Shown here one piece after another: positions 23,716 to 34,748 of a stretch of DNA of 64,000 nt. The notes under the pieces are model-generated. The model had not been told where the DNA came from and did no database searches. It saw only the letters and a list, made by a program, of their open reading frames with translations. Source of the stretch: Maylandia zebra (Eukaryota; Chordata; Actinopteri; Cichliformes; Cichlidae). Location of the stretch: assembly GCF_041146795.1 (NCBI RefSeq), contig NC_135174.1:22344878-22408877 (forward strand). Direction: 5' to 3'. The number at the start of each line of letters is the position of its first letter. Position 1 is the first letter of the stretch. The translations under genes and the position numbers were made by a program.

Positions 23716-25029
23716 TATGTACAGAGAGATAGATAGATAATTTTGTGTAGTAAAAAACTGAAAATTACAGCAACATTATATGTTTGCAACTTCAGATTTG
23801 TATGTTTTTATGTCTATACTGATTAATGTGTGAGCTAAAATCACCTTTAATGGCTTTTGGGCTGGGGATTTTGACAAAGTGACATACTTGTCTCTACATT
23901 TAATGTTATAATAATAGTACCCACCCGCTGGAAAAGAGAAATATATTTAACAACGAGGGTGTGAAGCCAGAGGAAGCTGGGTTTGATATCAGAGATAGCC
24001 TGCCTGTGTGAAAAAGGAAGGGAGAGGAGAGGGTGTAGTGAAGGACGGAGGAAAGGAGGGAAAAGGATTGCAGCTGTGCGCCTGAATTGGTGCTTTATTC
24101 AGAGTTCGGACACGTCAAAACAGGATATGTTGGGGTGGGGTAAGGAAGAGCTGCTGCTGTTTAACAGCTTAAAGGGTCAGCTCGGAAAACATTAAAAACA
24201 GTTTGCTTTAAGGGGGACTTTTTCTGGTTATGATACAAACAGCTCACAGTGAGGTCAGTCCGTTATCAAGAGTGAAAAAAGGACTTTTAGAGAAGCGGCT
24301 GCTAATTTTCACACTGAGATAGAGGGCTAGCATATTTAAAAGCTTGGATGCACTGAACTAAACTGTCTGCACAAGTTGAGGTAACTGAACCAGTAAGTCT
24401 TCAATCAGGGCTGACAAAGCAGGCCTTAAAAAAAGTCCACTTCTCATTTGAACTTCATAAATCATAAATATCAACAAGTTTGTGAAGTTTGTCAGCAAAA
24501 TCACATCAATTTCTGTTAATATTATAGAATTGTGCTGTTACAATGTTTGTCTTTATCAGCCTCATTCCTCTTTTTCTGCACACCAAGTAACTTTAAACGA
24601 AGAACAGCTCTCTTAATTTAACAGCAAACTAGAAAACATGAAAACATTTCAAGAGGAGGGTGCTAAAATCGTAATGTCAAAGCAGGCTACAGTTTACCTG
24701 ATCGACTAAAGGGTTTAGGAACAAAATAAAGAAAGAGAAGCTATAAGAAGCTGCTGGAAAGTCATAAAAGCTCAAGGTAAATGGATGTAACCTGTGTGCT
24801 GCTTTCATGGCGTTATAACGGCTTCTGAATGAGCACCCTGACACAACATGAAAGCACCTGCACAGAGGGAGAGCAGTGGGCAGCGATGGAGATTATGTCA
24901 CTCTGTGCAGCACCCACTGGAGAGGAGGATCCTGGACAAGACCGTGATGGGTGTGCGTCATGTTCTCGAATCGAGCCCACCATCTCACACAAACACATAC
25001 ACACTGACTCATGTATGTACACAGAAATG

Positions 25030-25061
25030 TCACACACACACACACACACGCACACTACAGA
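25030..25061 (+). repeat. (CA)n microsatellite
   Basis: About 14 CA units with one CG interruption. Confidence 0.9.
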
Positions 25062-25981
25062 GTGCTCTGTGTCTTGATAGCCTAACTGAAAATCACCAAG
25101 GCAACTGAACACTGATAGCACTTTGTGCCAGTCTTGCACTCCACGTCGCTCTGAGCAACATAAAACCAACAAAAAGCTGCGATAACAACAATAATGTTTC
25201 ATTTTTAAGCACTTTTTTCAAACTCATGAACACCTTGTAATCCTTGAAATCTGCTCACAAATACCCGACAACACATTTTCTATCCAAACCAAGAAGACGG
25301 GGTTCCTAAAAAGCTCTCACCTGCAGCAGGTGGCCCCGGGCGGACTGTAGGGCAGAGAAATGCCTGGAAACTGGACGCACAAAGCTCACTTACAGTCCCC
25401 ATCACACCAGTCAGGAGTTTCAGTGTTTCAGTATCCTCTTTGCAGCATCTTCTTTTTACTCGTCCTTAAGCCTGCGTCATGTTTTACTAAAAGCAACTCT
25501 GGACTCCTTGGAAAAAAAAAAAGGCGGTTTTTGCTCCTGACGGCTACCAGACTCTGACGAACTCTCTGAAAAATACTCTCCACTCGCTCTCCCCCTCTCT
25601 CTCTCCCTCTCTCACGCTCTCTCCTCGCTTTTGATCACACACTTGACCTCACTCGCGTATGAAAACCCATCCACCTTTACCACCACACACACACACAAAG
25701 GAATCTCGCACTTTAGGGTTTTGAAGAAGTACAAAAGGATACCTATACTGATTATGAAAACTGAAGCAGGCGGTGTCCCTAAAACAGTTGTTGAAGTATT
25801 CTTGGAGCTGATGACAAATGTACACACACATGCAAACAGCCTCATATCATCCTGCGTTACTCCCCCACACACACATCAGAGCCCAGTTTAGTTTAGTCAG
25901 AGCTGAGTGAACGTACACATATAAAGATAGAGCTGGAAGAAAGATTGCAATAGTGTATGAAGTCCTATGTGTTAAGCAGTT

Positions 25982-26001
25982 GGGGGGGGGGGGGGGGGGG
26001 G
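25982..26001 (+). repeat. Poly-G run of 20
   Basis: Twenty consecutive G residues, unusual in length for a vertebrate genome and G-quadruplex-prone. It may also be an assembly-sensitive site. Confidence 0.9.
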
Positions 26002-27084
26002 TATGTGAGCATCCGAAAAGTATTTGAGTCTCATTTAGATAACCTTGACTAACCCATTTGGAGGTCTCGTGACATAGTTCTCATTGACTTATGGTGGAAA
26101 AAATGATCACAAAGTCATTTGTGCAGAATAATGCTTATTACTATGTACTAATCATTTTTGCCCTTGGGCCCCTTATCAGATTCATTCAGCCATAGCTTTA
26201 GTGTATGAGTTTTTTTTAGCAGCAAATTATTCAGCTCTAAGAGTGGTGTCTGAAGCTGGTAACTGTCAAATGACAGTCAAATGAGTAAGCTTTTGGTTAT
26301 GGGATATTGTGGAGTGTTTATTACACCATTAATCCTCTGGATTAAGGGTCAGAGATGTTTTATTTGGTATCACATAATAGAGCCCTTTAGAAAAGAATGA
26401 CTAATGGACAAAAAAGAATGTTTTGTTTTTGTCAATGAAGGTCTGAAGGATAAGTTTTAATAAGTGTAGTATCAGTAGAAAGGTGGCGACACTGAAGTTC
26501 ACAGAATTAACGTCAGCAGCGTTTAAATAGCAGTGTCGGCAGTAATAGAAGCACCAGGCTGAATCAAAACCACTTCCTAGCAGATTGAAAAAGCCAGACA
26601 AAACAACATTGTGCAAAGAGGTGTGAAAAATGTCAGCAGTTGTTGTAGCACTCCTTGCATGAGGTTCCTGTATAGACCAAATACTTAAAGCTAAATATAA
26701 ACTGCATCTGCCATAGAGGCCCAGTGCCACCACTTAGACAAACAATGGCTGAGCTGGCGAGTCTTTTAATTCATAGCATCTCTCCTCTTTCTTTGATTTT
26801 CTCTCACACCATTTCCTAGACCTCTATTTCTCTCTTTCACCCCCTTCACTCATTAAATTTGTTCGATCCTGTTCTCTCCCGTTTGTCTCCCTGTAGAGCC
26901 GACCTTTTGTGTTGCACTTGACCTCATCCACTCTTGAACTTTTTGTGCCACTTATCGCTCCACGATGTGTCCCTCTTTTTCTCTCCCAGAGCTTCTGTCC
27001 TCTCTCTCTGTGCAGATGAACAACCAGAATTAGTTTCTCTGTTCGACTTTGTTAACCATACTTATAAATGCATGTATATGCATA

Positions 27085-27092
27085 TACATACA

Positions 27093-27126
<34 letters not shown>

Positions 27127-27142
27127 CATATCTATCTATCTA

Positions 27143-27208
<66 letters not shown>
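27085..27208 (+). repeat. Compound (TACA)n-(TCTA)n-(TA)n microsatellite
   Basis: Three adjoining arrays: TACA at about 27085-27122, TCTA at 27130-27146, and over 60 bases of TA at 27147-27208. The tyrosine/isoleucine-rich reading frames across it are artefacts. Confidence 0.95.
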
Positions 27209-27209
<1 letters not shown>

Positions 27210-28061
27210 GCAACTAACTCTTAGAAACCAGGCACCAGAGGTGGCACTTAAAGCAGAAAAAGAGTGGGCGGTGTAATGTAAGCAGCTGCAGTGAACCTTT
27301 AGGTGATTTGCATATCAAATTAAAAAAATACAACACAGCATCAGGCTTTGTTGGTCAGTGAACCACAGTCTGCATATTAATCAGCATTTCAGATGATGAA
27401 TCCTATTCTGTTAAAACTTCTTCTGTTTATCATTCAAACTATTTCAAATATAAAAACAATAAACAGAGTCTGATAGGTGGGTGATGCATCGGGGCTCACT
27501 GCACGTCTTTCCCCCGTTTTTTTGGTTTGCACACACGAGTTTATGCAAAAATATTAAAACAACATTGTTCACGTGACAGACATGACATTAAAGTTCATTA
27601 AAGCAAAATCAAAGAAGTAGTGAGAAGTAAAAGTTATATTTAAGTAAAAGTAACAATGGATACTATGTGCAAATTATCCACCATATCCTTCAGGCCATTA
27701 GGTCGGACTTTTACTGGCTTTTTTTATGTCTCAAATGGAGACATGCAAAGTTCACATTGCATCTTTCTGATGGCTTTGTTACTGTGAATGCATCTCTCAT
27801 CTTCACCTTTTCAGGGCATCTCAAACACAACAACTTCGTCAGTGAGCCGGGGGAGTCGTACCCTTGATTGGGTGTCTGAGTCGAGTTTGGCCACAGCCTT
27901 CATCCTCAGCTCAGTAGATGCATCTATCACTGCAGGGGACTGGGCATCATCTGGTTGACTTAAACTGCTCTTTCCTACAAGGGTCGGCTTAGTATGTCTG
28001 TACTGGTCTCTACTGCTCCCATGGCGTTGTAGCCTCAGGATCTCCAGCTTTGATAGAAGAA

Positions 28062-28125
28062 TAGAATAGAATAGAATAATTTGTCCCACAAGGGGAAATT
28101 TGGGTGTAACAGCAGCAGGAAAGAC
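28062..28125 (+). repeat. (ATAGA)n tract adjoining a dispersed-repeat end
   Basis: Four to five AGAAT units are followed by TTTGTCCCACAAGGGGAAAT and a run of GCAGCAGG. This arrangement resembles the simple-repeat tail of a fish retroelement; the family is not assigned. Confidence 0.45.
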
Positions 28126-29899
28126 ACATATACAAACAAACAGTACACAAGACACAGAACAGAAACATACACAATTTTTACATATTTACATATTTACATC
28201 AAGGAAAGTAACATAGTGATACAAGCACCATCCTTCTCACGGAAAGTAGGAAAGACTGGACTCGTTATCGTTGATCTATTTATTGAGTTTTTGGTTCCTG
28301 TTGTATTTTTTTGCTTTCTAGTTTCTTTCTGCCTTGTTTATGTTGTAGTGCTTTCTATGTTCCCTCCATTTCAACTATTATTAAAATCTGACTTCTGTTT
28401 TTTGTTTTTCCCCAACTTCTATCACTGTCGTCATGTTGCTTCTGAATGGAGCAGGCAGTTGTATTCAGAAAGGTTAAAAAGGCTGTACGCCACCTCATCA
28501 CTAAGAAGGTGACACATCAGGCTAGCTTCTAGACCTTTTAAGACACTCTCGGGTTGATTGTTGTTGTAGTGCAGAGACGGAGATGAATTTATTTCATTTG
28601 CGAGTTGTTATCATGGAAACGCTGGTTTGCTGTTGAAGCATAGACGATGCTCTGAGCAAAAGTGCACTGATGCAACACCGAACGACAGTTGCACAGAGAC
28701 AAGTTTCAGTGAGCTCAACAGTTATCTGGAAATGATGAACTATGTGAAACCTTTTTTTTCCCTCCTCCTTTGTCAGCTGCTGTCATCATTCACATTTGTA
28801 CTGTCACACAGCTCAATTAAAGTATGTCAACAGCTGTTAGACAGTTACTGTGAAATTAGCACAGACAGTCATGGTTCTGATTACAATTTATCTTGTAATG
28901 ACTTTAGTCTGCCTCACTTTTCCCCAAGAGCCTCCAGCGATTTCTCAAATTTGTCAACACGCAGAGTAAAACTCGCAGTTTCTGTTGCAACGAGAGAATT
29001 TCCTTTGGGATGAATAAAGCTTTCTCTTTCCTGCTTGGTGTAACACTTTGATAGTCCTCTCACTTTTTTATTTGTTTTGTTTTGTTTTTTAACTGGAATA
29101 TCTCACTGAACTCTATACATTACTGTGATATTTGGCTCGCTGTCTCCAGAGGATGACTTGTAAAAACTTTTTTCCCAGACTTTTGTTTATGATGAAATCT
29201 CAAGAAAACGTATAGCGTAGCATTATTCACATAAGCCTTGGGGAAACGAAAATGAGAAATGCTGAAAGAAAATGCCGGCTTGTACATTTTAAAAATGAAC
29301 CTGATCAAATTGGGAATGTGTTATATCCTCAAAAGTGTGGTTACCTTCAGATTTAAAATAAGAACAGGGAACAGTTAAAGATAACAGATAACTGCTGGCA
29401 GTCTGATGTATGTATGTAGGGACCTGGTGCCAAAGAAAGGAGGTAAGAACTTGGCGTTTTTCCTCTTGTTCCATGTTCTGTTGTCTTACTCTGAATGACC
29501 TACACTCTACTGTGTACATCTTAGTATAAAATCCTGTTATTAAATCTCATAGATATTCTCAGTCCTATGTGTTTTGAAGAGGCAGCTGTGCTTGAACTGA
29601 AGGCACCTGGATTTATTTTTAAGGTTTGTTTCATCTTCTTGCCTTCAGCTCGAGCACTTAAACACCATCATGACCTGGATGGATGAGAACCTACACAGAT
29701 GCTATGTCTCCTGATGGCCACTGGGTGGCATTATAACTACACAATTACAGCAGCCTGTGTGGAAACACGAGCGTGCAGTGCAACTATATGATCAAAAATT
29801 TAATGATGATGGACAAAACTGATACGACTTTTGTTTCACTGGGCAAAAAGACATCAGCTGTAAGAGTTTACTATGAGAGTGTGACACCACGTGACTGCA

Positions 29900-30075
29900 G
29901 AGGTTGTGGCTCAGAAGGTAGAGCAGGTTGTCTACCTCCTAAGAAGTGAAAGGCCAGACAGTTGATCCCCGGCTCCAGTCTGCACGTTCATGTATCCTCG
30001 AGGAAGATGCTAAACCCTGAGATGCATCTGGGCTACAACTGGGATCATCACGATGATCAGCCCTTACGCGGTTAA
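29900..30075 (+). repeat. tRNA-derived SINE-like element
   Basis: A polymerase III A box, TGGCTCAGAAGG (29907-29918), and a B-box-like AGTTGATCCCC (about 29960-29970) are spaced as in a tRNA gene. The block ends in a non-tRNA body with TATCCTCGAGGAAGATGCTA. No cloverleaf could be drawn, so a functional tRNA is unlikely. Confidence 0.6.
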
Positions 30076-31541
30076 AGGCGGGATCTTCTATCATCATCTT
30101 TATTGTCACTGAGTATATTAGCAAAATCACACAATAACACATCTCCATTTTTCATCAAACACGCTGCTTTTGCAACACTGATTTGAAATCACCACAAAGT
30201 TGCACTTATGAAACTTTACTTGTGAGCTGTTGTTGCTCTAAAATGTTACACAGTAACACTTCTTGTTTTCCTGTAAGCTCTGGATTTGCTTCATGAAAGG
30301 ATGTCAACACTCGGTGACGCAACTTCATTGTCACCTTGTCTCCTCATTTGATCCATCAGGGGGAAAAAAAGATTATAATATGTAAAATAATAATTTTATT
30401 TTGCATTTGAGGATGAAAATGTATTTTACCTCTGAAGAAAGCAACATGCAACAGAAGGTTTAATCTTTGATTTGATATTTCATGTGTACACTTCTAATGG
30501 TTTAGTTCTTCCTTGTGTCTTCACCGAGTTTACCGACCACAATTGCAAAGCAGAGGGTGCCGCAATAACGCGCCAACCTCACACACTCCAGACTTACTCA
30601 ACAGGTTCCGACACAAAGAGGAACAGCAAATGTATTGAAGAGAAATGACATGAACGTTCATATACATAAACATTCCCTTAAATATATACCAAGTTGACCT
30701 TAGAGAGAAAGCTCAGAGTAGGAAGAAGTGAAATCCTCTCTGGCACGGGATGATTTATACAATCCTGTTGAAATTACCAAGAAGAGAATGAACAGAGATG
30801 ACAAAACCGCCCAATCTGGGCTCTGCCTGCACATTTCTCAAATAGTTTCCTAGCTGAGTCGACCACCGCATCTACTCGCCCTTCTCTGTCCAGCCTCGCT
30901 ACTCACTCCACTCTCACATTTGGAGGACGTCCCTCACACACAGAGTACATCGGTGGGAAATTAGCAAAAGCCAAATGAAGGCAGAGACTGACTGCTTAAC
31001 ACCAGTTTTAAAAATCTTTGGATATCACCAGTACTAGAATTAAAATATACATGAGTGCGGCAACAAAGCAACCATTTTAATTTATATCTGAAGGAATTTT
31101 CCAAGAATGTGAGAAGTGCATTGTTTACCTTTGTTTTGACCCCCAAACGTCCCCAGGCATCCTGAGGACCTTCTGGAGGTTTCAGGTGGCACCAAATATG
31201 ATTGAGAGGAGGCTGAAATATGTACATCAACCTTTATTTTAGATTATAGTTTGCATGTCAGGAGGTTATTTTAAATAAAGTTATTCATTTTTATAGTATT
31301 AATCTTATGTCAATAAAGTCTATTGTGTCTTTTTGCTTAAGTCCAAGTTTAGTTGACAAGGTTAGCCCATTCTGAGGTACAAGCTTGTAGCTTCTAGTTA
31401 ATTTCAGAGGCAGCTGCTGAAACCAAGTGCCAGCTGTGGTCTTTTCTTTTTTGGTTATGCTTTGAGTATCTTTAGATTTGGTGAAGAAACCTCTGGCTCA
31501 TTGGTAATCCAGCCACTTTGGGGCATTCTAACACTGCCATT

Positions 31542-32490
31542 TACACTCACTGACCCTCTGTTAGCTACACCTGCTCATTCATACAAATATCATGCGGCAG
31601 CAACTTAATGCATTCAGGCATTTGGGTCTATCCAAGAAAAAAGGTAATCTAAGTGACTTTAAACGTCGTGTAGTTGTTGTGCCAGACTCATTTGAGTATT
31701 TCAGAAACTGCTAATCTACTAGGTTTTTTGCACACAACCAGTTTCCCAAGCTGGGACAAGTTTGGGAGTTTACAGAGAATATTCTGATAAAGAGAAAATA
31801 TCCAGTAAGCAGCAGGTCAGTCCATTCATCCGTCTTCAGTGTTTCTGGGGACGGAAGTCTGTTTCAGCTGTCAAAGGTTGAGAGTTGAGGCAAATCCCGG
31901 ACAGGATGTCTGTAGCAGGCCTTCAGTGAAAATCCCCATTTGATGCCAGCAGGCAGACGGTAGAGGACAGACTGATGTGAGCTGATAGGAAGGCAACAAC
32001 AAGGGTCAGAAACTAACTCCATCATCAAAGATGGAACTGTATCAGTGGTTCAAGCTTCTGCTGGTGGTGTAATGGTGTAGACGTAATTTCCTTGACACAC
32101 TTAGGACCCCTTAGTATCAACTGAGCATGATTTAAACACCAAAGCCTAGCTGAGTATGGTCACTGACCATGTCCATCCTCCTATGACCACAGCATACCTA
32201 TCTTCCAATGGCTGCTTCCAGCAAGATAACACAACATGTCACAAAAACAGAAATCATATCAAACTGGCTTCTTGAACATAAGAATGAGTTAACTGTACTC
32301 AAACAGCCACCAGCTCTCCATCCAATAGAGCACCTTTGGGATGTACAAATCTGCAGCCGCTGTGCAAAATTCTGAGAAATGTTTCCAGCATCTTGTTGAA
32401 TCTATGGCATGAAGAATTATAGCAATTCTGAAAGCAAAAGGGCCGACCCAGCACTAGCAAAGTGTAAATAATAAAGTGGCCGTGAGTGTA
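31542..32490 (+). mobile_element. Decayed Tc1/mariner-type transposon with both ends
   Basis: The left end TACACTCACTGACCCTCTG and the reversed right end TACACTCACGGCCACTTTA form imperfect terminal inverted repeats. Inside, AGTATTTCAGAAACTGC, AGAGAAAATATCCAGTAAGC, CTTAGGACCCCTTAGTATCA and CCAATAGAGCACCTTTGGGA are remnants of a transposase gene broken by stops and deletions. It is shorter (949 bp) than autonomous Tc1 elements (about 1.6 kb). Confidence 0.8.
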
Positions 32491-34486
32491 TATATAAAAG
32501 CCTTTCATATGGCGCTTGGTTCTTTAAAGTTTATCGGCCGCACATCCACGGCCATTTATAATCACCAGCTGAGTTAACATGTATGTCATTGGACTGTGGG
32601 AAGAGGGCGAAATAAACCCACACAGACACAAGCAGGATGTGGTTAGGGTGACACTTACTTGATCTCCCACTTGAGGAGAAATGACAACACACAGGCAGCG
32701 TGTACTCTTTGAAACTTGTGGGTTTTTTTATTTGATAATACTGAATACTTTGTCCTTCGCCCGGACTTACACAAAGCATCAAACACATGCACAGTCCTCT
32801 ATTCACACAAGGAACCCATTTCCCATTTCTCTATACCTTTCTCCAGTTAATCGCTCTCACTCTCACGTTACTCCAGCGCAAGAGGACCTTCGACACTACA
32901 GCTAAAGACATCGTAGACAAAGACAGCGAAAACACACGCACGCACACACACTCACAAAAACAAAACAAAAAAAAAAAAAAAACAACCAAACAAAAAAAAG
33001 ACAGGTATAATAATAACACTGAAAAAAATACAAAGTAATGGAAACTGGAAAGAGTTTACTTTTAAATTATGCCTCTAATACTCCATCATATATATATTTT
33101 TTGTTAATGTAGCTTGAGGTTTATAAAACAGCACTGTAAACATTAAGTAACTGCTTTCTAGGACAGCGATAAAGCTTTCATTAATAACTGGAAGGAGCAA
33201 GAAAGTCAAAGCTAATATTAAGCGTATAAAGACCTTATTTTTTTATTACTCGTGAAATGAACCGTCTGCAAGAATATATCATGAAAACTGCTGTTTGCAT
33301 TTACAATCAACAGATAATACAAAGACACTGAAATAACATCCCCGGAGCGCTGTTTTTGTTTCCCTTTCACACATAAAATCTGCAAAAAGATCCCTTTTAT
33401 CCAAACCTTTCACACATCCACTTTTTTGTTCACTGCAAGTACTACTTTATATGTTATGACAGAGATAGCAAGGGATATGCTCGCGCTTTTTTCTGAATAT
33501 GAATCACCAAAGCACTCAAAAATGGGCGAAAAATTCTGCACCTGAGGTGGATCTGTCGGTCGGGGCGAACGATAATATCTGTCACATCAGAGTGTTCAGG
33601 CTCTTGTCTTTACTGGAACTCATCCTCAAAAAGTGCAAATCTAGTTCTAAAGCAGTAAATAATAATTATTATTATTATCAAGTAACAACAAAAGTATATG
33701 CATAGGTTCCTTACAGCTACATAACAAAGAAGAGGGGAGGACGTGAAGAGGAAGAAAGGAGGAGGAAGTGTGAGAAATTTGAGATATTTCTGATTGGCCT
33801 CTGGGGCAGTGGAGAGGTGGTGTTTAAATTTAGAGCGCTCATCTTCACGCAGCATAGACTGGTCCAGTGAGGCCAGTGACGGTCGCGAAAATCCCCACCC
33901 AAAGAAACCAGAGAAGATCATCGGCCGTGCAAGATGATTCACGATCTTTTTAAAGAAAGCGTGTCGTCGTGTGGGCGTGAAAAAAAGTTCCCGGCGGAGA
34001 CGATGAGAAAACTGTGAATTAAGAGTGCTCGGAGAGAGAGGGAGACAATCGTTTTAAACAAAATGAAATGAAAAAAAATAATAATAAAGGCAACTTGGAA
34101 TTTGGCTTTGGAATAAAGAAAACTGGAGGATGAGGTAATAAAAGCAGGAAGATGATGGATAACCAATGGCTGTCTGAATACTGGGAATTGATTGGTGGAG
34201 ATCAGAGCTGTTAAAAATTGCTTTGAAGGGGCAGGAAGTGCTCTGTCTCACTGAGAATTTTTATCCTCCTGACGCCAGCCTCAGGAGGAAGTTACATCAC
34301 TTGACCAGTCTATGTCTCATGATGCTGTTTTGTTGTTTTTACAGAGCTGCTGTGTCTGAGAACAACCCCTGAGCCTCTCCAAACATAAAGAGTGGCAAAG
34401 GGTTGTTTTCAGACCAGCAGGTCATTTCTGTCACATTAGCTTTGCCTTTTTTTTTTTTTTAAATTATAAAAAAAAAAAAAAATCAC

Positions 34487-34492
34487 TTTATT
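34487..34492 (-). terminator. Candidate timp2 polyadenylation signal
   Basis: AATAAA on the minus strand, 58 bases past the timp2 stop codon. Use of this signal would give a very short 3' UTR; poly-A and poly-T runs next to it may mark old repeat sequence. Distal sites further down are also possible. Confidence 0.45.
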
Positions 34493-34550
34493 TCATTGGA
34501 ATTGTGTACATTTATCTCCGTCAGGCTCTGCGGCGTGCAGTCGCATGTGC

Positions 34551-34748
34551 TTAGGGGTCCTCGGCATCCAGGAACTCCTTTTTGGGTGGTGCGACGCCGC
34601 GGTACCAGGAGCAGGAGCCGTCTGCCCTCTTGACGCAGGCGTAATGGTTGGCTTGGCGACCGTGCACCTGCTTCTCGATCATCAGGTCTGTCCACAGGCA
34701 CTCCTCAGGAGCCGAGATTTCACAGGGCAGAGAGGGACAGCGCACAAT
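34551..34748 (-). CDS. timp2: timp2 coding exon 5 (C-terminal domain and stop)
   Basis: It encodes 65 residues from [20 protein letters not shown] through [19 protein letters not shown] to LDAEDP, with a TAA stop at 34551-34553. It carries the last five cysteines and the acidic tail. Confidence 0.97.
   Translation of the reverse strand: MVRCPSLPCEISAPEECLWTDLMIEKQVHGRQANHYACVKRADGSCSWYRGVAPPKKEFLDAEDP

Larger units (their letters stand above)
22455..34486. other. cyth1-timp2 intergenic region
   Basis: No complete gene was found in about 12 kb. Recognised content: repeat copy at 22555-22690, Tc1-type relics (22847-23715, 31542-32490), microsatellites, a poly-G run, a SINE at about 29900-30075, and a possible alternative cyth1 exon at 25321-25402. 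USP36, which separates CYTH1 and TIMP2 in human, is not recognisable here. Confidence 0.6.

Noticed and set aside
26934..27276. Frames rich in isoleucine and tyrosine
   Set aside because: Translations of the TACA/TCTA/TA microsatellite.
28081..28512. Plus-strand 143-codon frame
   Set aside because: It begins in a simple-repeat tail, and the middle is a hydrophobic run from T-rich DNA; no homologue recognised.
28627..29013. Plus-strand 128-codon frame followed at once by AATAAA
   Set aside because: No recognisable motif, low-complexity serine/leucine composition, no splice support; frames of this length are expected by chance in 64 kb, and the end resembles a dispersed repeat tail.
29900..30075. 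Possible functional tRNA gene
   Set aside because: A- and B-box-like sequences are present but no acceptor stem or cloverleaf can be drawn; better explained as a SINE.
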